36,745 nucleotides of DNA from Spirulina sp. SIO3F2 (GTDB lineage: Bacteria > Cyanobacteriota > Cyanobacteriia > Cyanobacteriales > Spirulinaceae), in the NCBI GenBank assembly GCA_010672165.1, contig JAAHHN010000046.1, positions 1 to 36,745 on the forward strand, in the 5' to 3' direction. This document shows, in pieces, positions 25,150 through 36,214 of this stretch; the stretch's first letter is position 1, and each line of letters opens with the position of its first letter. The notes under the pieces were generated by a model that saw only the letters and a list, made by a program, of their open reading frames with translations, made no database searches and was not told the origin of the DNA. The translations under genes and the position numbers were made by a program.

Positions 25150-27297
25150 ATGGTACGCGTTACATTTCGCTTCACCCTTACGACGATCTTCCTTGGTATC
25201 CTGTTAGCGTCTGTTTCATCGGTTGCAGGGGTCTCGTTTTATTTCTCTCGAAAAAATGCGGAGGATCTCTCAGAGCAGATTTTAGATCAAACCGCAGAGC
25301 GGATTCGTTTACATACTGAAGGCCTTATTGATACTGCAATCGAGCAGTCTAAAACATTAACTATTCTGCTCGAAACAGGCTTTCTTGATCCAGCTTTTAT
25401 TGCTAATGATGCAATTACTGCGGCTAGCTTTCGCAAGCTAGGCGGACATTTTTGGAATGCCATGACGGTTCATGAGTCTCTAGCTTATTTATCTCTAGCC
25501 ATTCCCAAGACAGGAGAATATATTTTTGTCGAACGTCGTAGTGATGGGCTTATCGTTCGGGAGCATCAGCAAGTTAATGAGTTGGGTATTCAAATCTTCG
25601 AGTATGACAGTTTTACCCCCGATCGCACTCCCCTTGATATATTGCCGGATGATGGTTATGACCCCAGAGAGCGCCCCTTCTACAAAACCGCCACGGATGC
25701 TGGGACAGCAGCCTGGACTAATGCATATGTTTTTGTGGGTACTGAAGATACGAGCGTTACACCCGGTATCACCCTGACTGCGCCGATATTTAGTTCTAAT
25801 TCTGGGGAGCTCATTGCAGTGACAACCGCCGACTTTCAACTTCGCGGCCTCTGCAAATTCCTTGCCCAAGTCCCAGTAGGCTCATCAGGATTTGCCTTCA
25901 TTATGGAAACCCAAACCGATGGCACCCAGCGTGTCATTGCCCATCCTGACTGTAGTCTGCTCATTGAAACCACTCAAAGTACGGATGGCAGTACAATCCA
26001 AAATCTCATACCCGTCGAGCGTATCCAGGACAAGGCGATTGTTGCACTCACTCAAACCAAGCGGGGGGGTCAAGCCGCCAAAACCATCGAGTTTAAAGTG
26101 GGCAATGAAACCTATTGGGGTCGGCTTTTGGAACTCGAAGGTGAAACCAAGCCACCTTGGGTGATTGGGCTGGTTTTGCCCCGTGCTGATGTGATGGCAC
26201 AGGTGGAATATAACAATCAAATTAATCTACTGCTGGGTTTAGTCAGTGTCATCATTTCTGCGTTTTTGGTTGCTTCGGTTTCTAAAAGCATTTCACGCCC
26301 CCTCCAGAACCTTGCCAAAGCAACCGAAGAAATTGGTCAGTTTCAGCTTAGATCATTGCAATGGAAACCCAGCATTATTATGGAGATTGAACGCCTTACT
26401 CAGACCATTGAAGAAACAAAACTAAGTCTACGCTCATTTCAAAAGTATGTTCCAGCTGATCTCGTTCGTGATCTAATTCTGAATGGTGAAGAGGCTAAGC
26501 TTGGGGGTCGAACCAAAACCCTAACGGTTTACTTCTCAGATATTGCTAATTTTACGGCTTTGTCTGAGCAGATGACCCCGAAAGAACTCGTTGACCATGT
26601 CGGACATTATCTGGGCAAGATGAGTGAGACTATTTTAGAAAATCAAGGCACGGTAGATAAGTATATTGGTGATGCGGTTATGGCATTTTGGGGTGCTCCC
26701 GTAGAGAATGAACGTCATGCAAAACTGGCGTGCCAAGCTGCATTAAAAAATCAAGCGGTTTTACAAAGTTTAAGGGAAGACTGGCGTCTGCAAAAGCTGC
26801 CGATTTTTCATGACCGAATTGGTATTCATACAGGTGAAGTGATTGTGGGCAATATTGGTAGTGCCCAAAGAATGAATTACACCATTCTGGGAGATAGTGT
26901 TAATGTTGCCCAGCGTCTTGAAAGCCTCAATAAATACTATGGGACTCGGATTTTAATCAGTCAATCGACGCTCGATGAGGTGCGAGATGATGTGGTTGTT
27001 CGGCATATTGACTATATTGCGGTCAAAGGTAGGCAAGGGGCTATTCATGTTTATGAATTAATTGGCTGGCAGGGAGATGTTGATTTAAAACAAGTTGCAG
27101 CTGCCACCTTATATTCCGAGGCGCTTGCAGATTATCACCAGCGCCGTTGGGATGATGCGCTGGTGAAGTATGAGGCTTATTTGCGAGATGCTCCTGCGGA
27201 TAAGGCAGCTAAGGTATTGATCGAACGATGTCAGTACTATAAAGCCAATCCACCGGATAGCAGTTGGACGGGGATTTATCGAGCGAATATGAAATGA
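25150..27297 (+). CDS. Adenylate cyclase with CACHE-type extracellular sensor and HAMP domain
   Basis: The 715-aa membrane receptor cyclase has a first transmembrane segment at about 8-30, a large extracellular sensor (about 40-345) of double-CACHE type, a second transmembrane segment at about 357-377 and HAMP to about 430. The class III cyclase domain is about 455-645. Metal-binding Asp464 (YFSDIANFT) and Asp508 (YIGDAVMAFWG), adenine-selecting Lys504 and Thr578, and transition-state Asn585/Arg589 (NVAQR) are all present, so it should be active. Lys/Thr at the selectivity positions indicate ATP rather than GTP as substrate. It makes cAMP in response to an external ligand. The C-terminal tail (about 650-715) looks TPR-like (YHQRRWDDALVKYEAYLRD). 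The start at 25150 gives a proper N-terminal anchor. Confidence 0.9.
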   Translation: MVRVTFRFTLTTIFLGILLASVSSVAGVSFYFSRKNAEDLSEQILDQTAERIRLHTEGLIDTAIEQSKTLTILLETGFLDPAFIANDAITAASFRKLGGHFWNAMTVHESLAYLSLAIPKTGEYIFVERRSDGLIVREHQQVNELGIQIFEYDSFTPDRTPLDILPDDGYDPRERPFYKTATDAGTAAWTNAYVFVGTEDTSVTPGITLTAPIFSSNSGELIAVTTADFQLRGLCKFLAQVPVGSSGFAFIMETQTDGTQRVIAHPDCSLLIETTQSTDGSTIQNLIPVERIQDKAIVALTQTKRGGQAAKTIEFKVGNETYWGRLLELEGETKPPWVIGLVLPRADVMAQVEYNNQINLLLGLVSVIISAFLVASVSKSISRPLQNLAKATEEIGQFQLRSLQWKPSIIMEIERLTQTIEETKLSLRSFQKYVPADLVRDLILNGEEAKLGGRTKTLTVYFSDIANFTALSEQMTPKELVDHVGHYLGKMSETILENQGTVDKYIGDAVMAFWGAPVENERHAKLACQAALKNQAVLQSLREDWRLQKLPIFHDRIGIHTGEVIVGNIGSAQRMNYTILGDSVNVAQRLESLNKYYGTRILISQSTLDEVRDDVVVRHIDYIAVKGRQGAIHVYELIGWQGDVDLKQVAAATLYSEALADYHQRRWDDALVKYEAYLRDAPADKAAKVLIERCQYYKANPPDSSWTGIYRANMK

Positions 27298-27429
27298 ATG
27301 ATAGGGCATTCTTGTATCCAGGAATTTTTCACTACGCAAGAATTAACAGCTTGTTTAACTCACACGAATTCTAAGCTAAATTATCAATGGCAACTGGGAA
27401 GGCTCTGTACAGGACAAAAGTTGCAGAAT

Positions 27430-27533
27430 GTAGGTTGGGTTGACGGAGGAAACCCAACACCAGAGAGGATTACAGGGAATGTGTTGGGTTACTCTATGAG
27501 AAGCAAGCTACGCTATGGCTCTACCCAACCTAC
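27430..27533. repeat. MITE-like element with nested inverted repeats
   Basis: The outer terminal inverted repeats are GTAGGTTGGGT (27430-27440) and ACCCAACCTAC (27523-27533). The inner arms are AACCCAACAC (27451-27460) and GTGTTGGGTT (27481-27490). The right half carries an extra block, GAGAAGCAAGCTACGCTATGG, of another small-repeat type. No coding capacity is present. It resembles non-autonomous palindromic elements widespread in cyanobacteria. Clear target-site duplication is not visible. Confidence 0.75.
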
Positions 27534-27625
27534 GAAGTCATAGAGGCTATCATGCTAAAGTGTTTCATTACTTGCAGTTTTACTGTCGATCCGACGCATC
27601 AGCCCTTTCAATAAGAGGTGGACTT

Positions 27626-28336
27626 ATGACGACAATCAAAGATTGGATTTGGAACGAAATACAACAGATTGGTAAGGATTACGACTCCATTGAGGAAGTA
27701 TCTGTTTATGATGAAAGCCATGCCAAGTTTAGAGATGTTGTATCAGAAAGTCAAGACATATTATCTCAGCTCCATGTTGATGCTGGAAAAACGCTTTTAG
27801 ATATTGGCTGTGGTACAGGTGCTTTTGCTCGTGAGGCTGTCAAGCTAGGCCTACATGTTACGGCAGTGGATGTTTCCGAGAAAATGCTGGACTATGCAAC
27901 AGCAAAATCATCACAAGACAATGTTAAACCGCAATATATTAAAGGCGGTTTTCTGACGATACCAATCAGGGGTCAAACCTTTGATTACATCACCACGTCT
28001 TTCTCGTTTCATCACCTGCCTGATTTTTATAAATTTATTGCCCTAAAGCGTCTCAATACCCTGCTTAGTGACAACGGTAAGTTATTTATACAAGATGTGG
28101 TGATTGCAGAGGAAAATTTTGAGGAAAATATCAATCAGCTCATTGAGCACCAAACGGCTCTTGGCGGAGAGTTTTTGCGCGATGATGCAATTGGGCATTT
28201 TAGAGAAGAGTTTTCAACGTTGGACTGGATCTTAGAACAGATGTTAGATCGAGCTGGCTTTAAGGTTATTAATCAGTCCAGTGAAGGGGGTTTAATCGCA
28301 AAATATATATGCCTGAAAATGCCGCTGACGCTGTAA
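27626..28336 (+). CDS. Class I SAM-dependent methyltransferase
   Basis: The 236-aa product starts at the ATG at 27626, with AAGAGGTG as ribosome-binding site. The longer frame from 27515 would read through the MITE-like element. Motif I is LLDIGCGTGAFA, with the acidic end of strand 2 in VTAVDVSEKML and the motif IV region FDYITTSFSFHHLP, all typical of small-molecule class I methyltransferases. The substrate is not deducible. The nearest genes (a cyclase and a giant kinase) do not suggest a pathway. The upstream MITE-like element places repeat sequence about 90 bases before the start and may affect expression. Confidence 0.85.
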   Translation: MTTIKDWIWNEIQQIGKDYDSIEEVSVYDESHAKFRDVVSESQDILSQLHVDAGKTLLDIGCGTGAFAREAVKLGLHVTAVDVSEKMLDYATAKSSQDNVKPQYIKGGFLTIPIRGQTFDYITTSFSFHHLPDFYKFIALKRLNTLLSDNGKLFIQDVVIAEENFEENINQLIEHQTALGGEFLRDDAIGHFREEFSTLDWILEQMLDRAGFKVINQSSEGGLIAKYICLKMPLTL

Positions 28337-28344
28337 TCCCCTCC

Positions 28345-28512
28345 CCCTGAAACCCAAACGACCAAATCGCTGTCGCTGCCTCCTGCTGCGTCACCGTCTT
28401 CTGGGGCTGAAAGAGCTAGGTATAGCTAAACACCCAAACACATTGACCCGATCGCCATTTTCACAATCCCCTTACGGTTGGCTGGTCGATGAAATACCTC
28501 CGTGAATGTTAC
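28345..28512 (-). pseudogene. Decayed fragment of an S-layer-homology (SLH) domain gene
   Basis: Read leftward, pieces in different frames give VTFTEVFHRPANRKGIVK, then ENGDRVNVFG, then FSYT, a TAG stop, then LFQPQKTVTQQEAATAIWSF followed by GFQGEGI. These pieces line up in order with a typical cyanobacterial SLH repeat ending (FTDV ... A..KGIV, QLFQP.KPVT..EAA..LW.FG). At least two frameshifts and one stop separate them. The fragment accounts for much of the 317-base gap between the methyltransferase and the giant kinase. The family assignment rests on remembered motif patterns, not on a search. Confidence 0.5.
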
Positions 28513-28530
28513 CTCTACAATGTGGATTGC

Positions 28531-28562
28531 CTCTGTAAATACACGTAAAAATCTTTACAGAG
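28531..28562 (+). promoter_or_regulatory. Inverted repeat upstream of giant kinase gene
   Basis: CTCTGTAAA (28531-28539) and TTTACAGAG (28554-28562) are perfect 9-bp arms around 14 bases, about 90 bases before the kinase start. It could be an operator or an RNA hairpin in the leader. The regulator is unknown. Confidence 0.4.
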
Positions 28563-28653
28563 CCTTCATGGGTATTTCACCAATCTATTGCCATAATTTA
28601 AAGAAGAGTTTAAGCGAAGTCTCAGCTTGAGTTAATGATTGAGTGATGATGGA

Positions 28654-31600
28654 ATGCTGAATCTAACGAATTATCAGGAAACCGAGTTGCTTTATAGCGG
28701 AACGCGAACCCTTGTTTACCGTGCTCTTCGCCTCAACGATGAGCAACCTATGATTATCGAAAGTTCTCCGGAATTCTCATCCTACCTTCAACGAGCTGGT
28801 TCAGTTCCGCAACCAATATGTCATTACCCAGAATTTCGACTCTCCGTATATCGTCAAGCCCCTAGCCCTGGAACACTACGGCAACGGCTATGCCCTTGTG
28901 ATGCCGGATGGAGGTGCAAGCTCCCTTGATACCTATTGGCAGGACTCTGAAAAGAACCTCAAGGAATTGCTGAAGATCGCCATTCAACTGGCCGAGAGCC
29001 TCCACATCCTCGCCGGGAAGCAAATCATCCACAAAGATATCAAACCTGCCAACATCCTGGTTCACCCCCAAACCGGGCACGTTCAACTGATTGATTTCAG
29101 CATTGCCTCCCTGCTGCCCAAAGAGCAACGTCAGCTTGTGAACCCCAAGGGATTAGAAGGAACCCTCGCCTATATTTCTCCTGAGCAAACCGGACGAATG
29201 AACCGAGGTATTGACTATCGCAGCGATTTTTATGCCTTGGGCGTGACCCTGTATGAATTACTGGTGGGCACTCTTCCCTTCGCTCAAGTCGATCTCCTAG
29301 ACCTGATCCATGCCCATATTGCCCAAATCCCCATGTCGCCGGGTGAGATATTGAATGCTCAAGGTCAATTCCATCCTTCAGCACTCTCCGCGATCATCAT
29401 GAAGCTGATGGCGAAGAACGCGGAAGACCGCTATCAGAGTGCTTTGGGTTTGAAGCATGATCTAGAGCGATGTCTGCGATCGTTGGAGAGTACAGGAGAG
29501 ATCGCAGACTTTGAGCTGGGTGAACGAGATGTGTGCGATCGCTTCAATATTCCTGAGAAACTCTATGGGCGGGAAACAGAAATCCAAGCTTTACTCGCTG
29601 CCTTCGAGCAAGTTGCTGGGGGCAGCAGTGAAATGCTTCTCGTTGCTGGGTTTTCGGGGATTGGTAAAACCGCTGTGGTCAATGAAGTCCATAAGCCCAT
29701 TGTTCGTCAGAAGGGCTACTTCATCAAAGGCAAATTCGACCAATTCAATCGCAATATTCCCTTCTCTGCGTTTGTCCAAGCCTTCCGTGAATTGATGGGG
29801 CAGCTCCTGAGTGAGTCAGATGAAAACCTTGCCAATTGGCAAGCGAAAGTCCTAGCAGCGGTGGGTGACAGTGGACAAATCCTGATTGATGTCATTCCTG
29901 AGCTAGAAAGCGTCATCGGTAAGCAACCATCCGCTCCGGAGCTTTCGGGCACAGCGGTGCAGAATCGGTTTAATTTACTATTTCAGAAGTTTATCGCTGT
30001 CTTCACCACACCTGAACATCCCTTAACGATATTTGTCGATGATTTGCAATGGGCAGATTCGGCTTCGCTGAACTTGATGAAGGTGTTAATGGGTGAAAGT
30101 GAGACGGGGTATTTACTGCTCTTAGGAGCCTATCGGGATAATGAAGTGTTTCCAGCCCATCCCTTGATGCTGAGTTTGGCAGAACTGGAAAAAGGACACG
30201 CTGACATTTCAACAATCACCTTAGCACCTTTAGAACAAGCGCAAATCAATCAACTGGTTGCTGAGACTTTGAGTTGTGGACTTGAGTTAGCAGCACCGCT
30301 GACTGAGTTGATTTATCAAAAGACACAGGGAAACCCATTTTTTACAACTCAGTTTTTGAAGGGTCTGTATGAAGATGGACTCATTGTATTTAATGCAGCT
30401 TTGGGGTATTGGGAATGTGATTTTGTGAAGGTACAAGATGCGGCATTGACAGATGATGTGGTTGAGTTTATGGCGGCACGTCTTCAAAAGTTACCGATTG
30501 CCACTCAAGATGTTTTGAAGTTAGCGGCTTGTATTGGCAATCAGTTTGAGCTAGAGACATTAGCAATTGTTTGTGAGAATGCGGTTGAAGTCGTAACGGC
30601 CAATCTATGGACGGCCTTACAAGAGGGCTTGATCTTACCGCTCACCGAGGCTTATAAGTTTTTCCAAGGTGATTCTGCCAGGGATACCGCCCAAGCTGAA
30701 GTTGTGAGCTATCGCTTTCTGCACGATCGCATTCAACAAGCCGCATACTCCCTGATTTCAGAAGAAGACAAGAAAGTTACCCACCTCAAAATTGGCCAGC
30801 TGCTCTTGCACAATATTGCTGAAGCAGACCGAGTTAAGCATATCTTCGAAATAGTCAATCAACTTAATCAAGGGATTACATTAATTGAATCTGACTCCGA
30901 ACGAGAAGAACTCGCAAACTTGAATTTAAAAGCTGCTCAAAAAGCTCAAATAGCCACCGCCTATGATGCCGCCTTAACCTATGGAGAACATGGTATTGAA
31001 GTACTCCATCCAGACTGTTGGCAAGAACAATATGAGCTAGCCCTATCGCTCTATAACATAACAGCAGAAAATGCCTATCTCAGTGCCAATTTCCAACAGA
31101 TGGAAGAAAGAATTGAAGTGCTGTTACAAAACACTCACACAGTGCTAGAGCGCGTGCAAGCCTATGAGATCAAGATTGAAGCAGCTAAAGCACAAAGTCA
31201 AGGACTAGAAGCGATCAAAATGGGTTTAGACATCCTCTCAAAGTTAGGAATCAACTTCCCGCCACGACCCAACCTCTTGGACATCGGCTTGGGGGTTGTG
31301 AAAACCAAATTGTATTTGGTCGGCAAGCAGATTCCTGATTTAGCCAATTTACCCCTCATGGCTGATCCTGAAAAACAAGCTGCCATGCGGATTATCGCTA
31401 AGTTATATGCGGCAACCTACATTGCTAAACCCAAGTTATTTCCGTTACTGATCTTCAAACATATCAACTTATCCCTTAAATATGGGAATGCTCCCGAATC
31501 GGCGATCGCTTATGCTGCTTATGCTGTTAGCTTGTGTGGGATTGTAGGAGATATTGAGAGCGGCTATCAATTTGGTCAATTGAGTTTAACAGTGTTGGAA

Positions 31601-34099
31601 AATCTTAATGCCAAAAATCTAGAAGCCTTAACTATTGCTATAGTAACTGCTTTTATTCGACCTTGGAAAGACCCACTCCAAGAAACTTTGAAATTCTGCC
31701 TTGTCTCCTACCAAAGCGCACTAGAAACAGGAGACCTAGAAGCCATTGGTCTTTCTTTGCTTATTTATTGCTTCCATTCCTATCAGTCAGGTAAGGCACT
31801 TTTAGAGCTGCAAGCAGAAATGAAAGAATATCGGGAAGTGATGAGCAGATTTCGACAATCAAATACACTTCATGCACAGGATATCTATCTGCAAGCCATT
31901 TCAAACCTACGAGGAGAGTCGAACAATCCCTGTGCCTTTTTGGGGATTTTTTATAATGAAGATACTCGGACGATTCAACATCAAGAATCTGGAGATAAAA
32001 CCAATATCAGCATTCTCAATGTTCAAAAAATATTCCTGTGCTACCTATTCCAAGATCCTGAACAAGCACGACAAGTAATACCCATAGTCGAAGCACAACT
32101 AGAGTCAATCACGAGCAGATTTGATGTACCGATATTTTACTTCTATGGGGCACTGACGCATCTTGCTTTGGCTGTTAATGCACATCCATCACAGCTAAAA
32201 AAATCACGTCAATTTGTCATATCAGCTCGAAAAAAACTAAAAAAATGGGCGTATCATGCCCCAATGACTTTCCAGCATAAATTGGATTTAGTTGAAGCTG
32301 AATGGCATCGAGTTATGAGGAACAGGAGCACTGCCATCGAGTACTACGATCGCGCCATCGCGGGAGCCAAAGCCAACGAATATATCCAAGAAGAAGCTCT
32401 CGCCAACGAACTCGCTGCCAAATTCTACCTGGACTGGAGGAAAGAAAAAATTGCGGCTATCTACATGCAAGATGCGTATTACTGCTACGCCCGCTGGGGA
32501 GCCAAAGCGAAAGTTGAGCACCTCGAAACCAACTACCCCGAACTCCTCACACCCATCCTGCAACAACAACGGGTTGAATTTAACCCCCTTGATAGCCTTG
32601 ACACATTAACTAAGACATTAACTGCGACCCTCCACAGCCAAACCCAAAGCAGCACCAGCATCTCCGAAGCCCTCGATTTTGCCGCCATTCTCTACGCGGC
32701 CCAAAAACTCTCGAGTACTATAGAACTCGATCAACTACTCAGCGGTATTGCCGAAATTATCCTCACCAATGCAGGCGCACAAAAAATGGTTCTGCTCACA
32801 CCCAATGAATCTCAATGGCAACTCCAAGCGATCGCTGAACAGGTGGGTAAAGGCAATGTGAGCACCCAAACTGCAGTCCAACCCCTCACCGCTAAGAGTC
32901 CAGTGCCGATTCGTCTGATTCAATACGTTAAAAACACCCAAAAATCGGTTCTCATCAACGACGCCAAAACCGAAATCTCCGGGATTCTCGAAGGCTATCT
33001 CCTCAAACACCAACCCCAAAGTGTGCTCTGTGTGCCCCTACTCAACCAAGGCAACTTAGTCGCTATTGCCTATCTTGAACATCCCACAACCAAAGGCGTC
33101 TTTACCCCCAACCGCCAAACCATCATCGAATTCCTTTGTGCTCAAGCTGCCGTTGCTCTGCAAAATGCTCAACTTTACCAACAAGCTCAACAATCCCAAG
33201 CTAAAGCAGAACAGTCCCAGACTAAAGCAGAGCAGGCTTTGGTAGCACTTCAACAGGCTCAAATTCAACTGGTTCAGAGTGAGAAGATGTCTGCATTGGG
33301 GAATCTGGTGGCAGGCGTTGCCCATGAAATCAATAATCCAGTTGGATTCTTAAAAGGAAACATTCAACCCGCCCAGGACTATGTACAAGATTTACTCGGA
33401 CTGATTGATCTGTATCAAGAGAAAATCCCCAATCCTGATGCAGAGATTGAAGATGAGATTGAAGCGATTGACTTAGGGTTTGTGCGGGAAGACTTGCCCA
33501 AGCTCATTGGCTCAATGAATGCCGGAGTTGATCGCATTCGAAATATCAGTGATAGTTTACGAACCTTCTCTCGCAAAGATCAAGATCATAAAACTGCCTT
33601 TAGCATCCATGATGGAATTGAAAGCACATTGTTGATTCTTAAGCATCGCACCAAGTCCAACGAGCAACGTCCACAAATCAAAATCCTTAAGAATTATGGA
33701 GGACTTCCTGAAATACACTGCTTTCCTGAGAAGTTAAATCAAGTTTTTATGAATATTCTGGCCAATTCGATTGATGCATTAGATGAAGCAAACCAAGGAA
33801 AAACATATTTCGAAATCGAAGCAAATCCCAATACAATCACAATTCAGACCACCGCAGTAGATAAGCAAGTTGAAATCCAGATCCAAGACAATGGCTGTGG
33901 GATGAAGCCAGAAACGGTGGAGCGAATTTTTGAGCAGGGGTTTACCACAAAAGAGGTAGGTAAAGGGACGGGGCTGGGAATGGCGATCGCCCACCAGATC
34001 ATTACCGAAAAACATGGAGGGACAATTACTTGCACCTCAGAATTAGGAAGGGGGACAACATTCATCATTACTTTATCGCTTAGTCCACTTAAATCTTAA
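28654..34099 (+). CDS. Giant Ser/Thr kinase-AAA ATPase-GAF-histidine kinase, frameshifted near its N-terminus
   Basis: One gene of about 1814 codons is split by an extra base near 28759. The first part starts at the ATG at 28654 (MLNLTNYQETEL). The main open frame, usable from an ATG at 28898, runs to 34099. In order: a Ser/Thr kinase (about 1-270; HKDIKPANIL, then DFS in place of DFG, as usual in this family), a P-loop AAA/STAND-type ATPase (GFSGIGKT near 332), a long TPR-like helical region, GAF (about 1336-1505), a Gln/Ala coiled coil with SQAKAEQ/SQTKAEQ repeats, then HisKA (VAHEINNP near 1555) and HATPase_c (NILANSIDA, DNGCGM, GKGTGLGMAI). This is the cyanobacterial multi-sensor multi-kinase type (HstK-like). 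Upstream of a hybrid kinase, it probably feeds the same phosphorelay. If the frameshift is real, the N-lobe is lost but the histidine kinase may still be made. Confidence 0.85.
28753..28765 (+). other. +1 frameshift site at the VAIK-type lysine codon
   Basis: The sequence reads ATT ATC G AAA GTT CTC. Removing the G at 28759 joins MIIKVLRNSHPTFNELVQF to the downstream frame, restoring the expected kinase N-lobe. With it, the frame runs through unrelated residues to a stop at 28929. The position is not a homopolymer run. Confidence 0.85.
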
Positions 34100-34256
34100 G
34101 AGAGGTATTGGGATTGCTTTAGCAATGCATTCAGAAGAAAGATTGACCATAGATGACTTTCATGAGTTTTTCACAACTCTAATTTAAAATACCTATCAAA
34201 TCGTCTTTTGAACAGAAGCTTACGCTCAATATCCAAAATATTACCCCAATAAATCC
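34100..34256. other. Gap between the two kinase genes
   Basis: These 157 bases contain a short open stretch, GIGIALAMHSEERLTIDDFH, ending EFFTTLI and a stop at about 34187. It matches nothing I can name and may be a gene remnant or chance. No terminator hairpin is evident, so the two kinase genes might be cotranscribed. Confidence 0.3.
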
Positions 34257-36197
34257 ATGACAACCAATAACCATAACCAGTGGGTTTTAGATCAAAAACA
34301 TGAGTTGCTCCCATTAAAGAAATGGCAGAAGACAATCAACGTGATGTCTAACTTGTTCCAAGCCCCTGCTGGGTTTATTGTTCAGCATACGAACAAAGGG
34401 TATCAAGTGGTCATTGCCAGTCAGCAAGACTCCAATCCGTATGGCCCAGGTGGGGTTATTCCTCTGGACTGCAATATCTTCTGCCGTATGATTGTGCAAA
34501 CACGCCAGAAGCTCTATGTCAAAAATGCCAAGCTCGATCCCTATTGGGATGATAATCCTGAGGTCGCAGAAGATGGGTTTACATCTTACTACGGCTTGCC
34601 TGTGAACTGGCCCGATGATACGCCTTTTGGAACCATCTGTGTGATGGATTTCAAGGAAACGGATTACCAGCAAGACTACCTAGAGCTAATGGTGGAGTTG
34701 CGCAATCTAATTGAAGATGATCTCCAACTCTTTGAGCAATATAAAACCACGGCACAACTGGCAGAAAATTTGGAGAAAGCCAACCAACAGTTACTCCAAG
34801 CGAAAGAAATAGCCGATAGTGCTAATCAAGCTAAAAGTGAATTTCTAGCGAATATGAGTCATGAGTTGCGCACACCACTAAATGGGATTTTGGGCTATGC
34901 ACAGATCTTAAGTCGCTCATCTGAATTGAGTCATAAAGAGCATGATGGTATTAATATTATTCATCAATGTGGCTCCCATCTCCTGACTTTAATCAATGAT
35001 GTTTTAGATCTGTCTAAAATTGAAGCCCGTAAGCTAGAATTAGCACCCACTGCAACGCATCTTCCTGCTCTGATTCAAAGTGTCGTGGAAATGTGTAATA
35101 TCAAGGCTCAACAACAGGGGCTTGAATTTATATATCAACCGAGCCAATCTTTACCAGAAGGCGTAGAAGTTGATGAAAAACGATTGCGACAAGTACTCTT
35201 GAACTTATTGGGAAATGCAATTAAGTTTACCCAGTCTGGTTCCGTTACCCTGACAGTGGATGTGTTAGAAGGATCTGCCAGCCAAGCGACTCTACAGTTT
35301 AAGGTAATTGATACAGGAGTTGGTATCACCGCGGCCGATCGCGCCAAGCTTTTTGAAGCATTTGAGCAAGTAGGCGATCGCCAAAAACGTTCGGAAGGAA
35401 CAGGCTTAGGGTTAGCAATCAGCCAGCGAATTGTACAGCTTATGGGGAGCCAAATCAAAGTTGCAAGTGAGTTGGGCCAAGGTAGTGAGTTTAGCTTTAT
35501 CGTCACATTCCCCCTGATTCAAGATTGGATACAGCAAACCCGTACAGACACCCAAAACATTATTGGCTATCAGGGTGAGCGTCGTCGTATTTTAGTGATT
35601 GATGACCGTCCTGAAAATCGTCATGTTTTAGTGGGTTTATTGGAAATCTTAGATTTCCAAGTGAGTGAAGCGGAAAATGGCCGAATGGGTTTGGAGCATG
35701 TCCGTCAATGCCGACCCGATGCCATTATTTTGGATATGGCAATGCCAGTGATGGATGGGTTTGAGTTCCTCAAACATCTACGCCAAGATTCCCAAATTCA
35801 AGATCTAAAGGTGATTGTCTCTTCTGCTTCGGTTGCCCAGGCGGATCGCCAGATGGCCCAACAGGCAGGGGGAGATGACTTTTTAGCGAAGCCTGTGCAG
35901 ATGGAGGCTTTGATTACCTGCTTAGAAGACCATCTTGCTCTGGAATGGTGCTATGGGGCATCCACTTCAGATGTTCCTGAATCAACTGAGTTACTGCTGC
36001 CCTCTGTTGAGAACCTCCAAGCGATGTTAGCGCTAGCTGAGCAGGGCAATACACGGGATGTACGAATTGCCTTGGAGAAATTGGTGAATTCTGACGAAAC
36101 CTATCGTAATTTTGCAGATCCGTTACTATCACTGACAAAGCAATTTAAGATTGAAGAAGTTGAAGAACAGCTTCAGCAGTATTGCAAAGAGGTCTGA
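34257..36197 (+). CDS. GAF-domain hybrid histidine kinase with C-terminal receiver
   Basis: The 646-aa product is soluble, with no membrane segment. Residues about 20-160 are a GAF-like sensor ([37 protein letters not shown]), followed by a coiled coil. HisKA has His202 in [10 protein letters not shown]. HATPase_c has [22 protein letters not shown] and GTGLGLAIS. The receiver (about 444-565) has Asp493 ([15 protein letters not shown]) and Lys in FLAKPVQ. A C-terminal helical tail of about 80 residues could be a docking or degenerate phosphotransfer segment. The ATG at 34257 follows directly on the giant kinase gene in the same direction, the usual partner arrangement. The product is probably a phosphorelay intermediate whose output gene is not in the window. 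The stop codon lies within a 20-base palindrome. Confidence 0.9.
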   Translation: MTTNNHNQWVLDQKHELLPLKKWQKTINVMSNLFQAPAGFIVQHTNKGYQVVIASQQDSNPYGPGGVIPLDCNIFCRMIVQTRQKLYVKNAKLDPYWDDNPEVAEDGFTSYYGLPVNWPDDTPFGTICVMDFKETDYQQDYLELMVELRNLIEDDLQLFEQYKTTAQLAENLEKANQQLLQAKEIADSANQAKSEFLANMSHELRTPLNGILGYAQILSRSSELSHKEHDGINIIHQCGSHLLTLINDVLDLSKIEARKLELAPTATHLPALIQSVVEMCNIKAQQQGLEFIYQPSQSLPEGVEVDEKRLRQVLLNLLGNAIKFTQSGSVTLTVDVLEGSASQATLQFKVIDTGVGITAADRAKLFEAFEQVGDRQKRSEGTGLGLAISQRIVQLMGSQIKVASELGQGSEFSFIVTFPLIQDWIQQTRTDTQNIIGYQGERRRILVIDDRPENRHVLVGLLEILDFQVSEAENGRMGLEHVRQCRPDAIILDMAMPVMDGFEFLKHLRQDSQIQDLKVIVSSASVAQADRQMAQQAGGDDFLAKPVQMEALITCLEDHLALEWCYGASTSDVPESTELLLPSVENLQAMLALAEQGNTRDVRIALEKLVNSDETYRNFADPLLSLTKQFKIEEVEEQLQQYCKEV

Positions 36198-36214
36198 AGA
36201 GCGATCGCTCTTCA
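36195..36214. repeat. 20-base perfect palindrome centred on HIP1
   Basis: TGAAGAGCGATCGCTCTTCA is fully self-complementary. Its first three bases are the stop codon of the hybrid kinase, and its centre is the HIP1 octamer. It also covers the first codons of the decayed kinase tail that follows. Confidence 0.8.

Noticed and set aside
27298-27543. 81-codon open frame after the adenylate cyclase
   Set aside because: Most of it is translation of the MITE-like repeat, and it has no ribosome-binding site or recognisable family.
28862-29384. Minus-strand open frames opposite the giant kinase
   Set aside because: They mirror strongly conserved kinase codons on the plus strand and have no family features of their own.
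34125-34187. Short peptide frame starting MHSEERLTIDD between the two kinase genes
   Set aside because: Only 20 codons, no ribosome-binding site and no match I can name; kept as a note in the gap entry, not called a gene.
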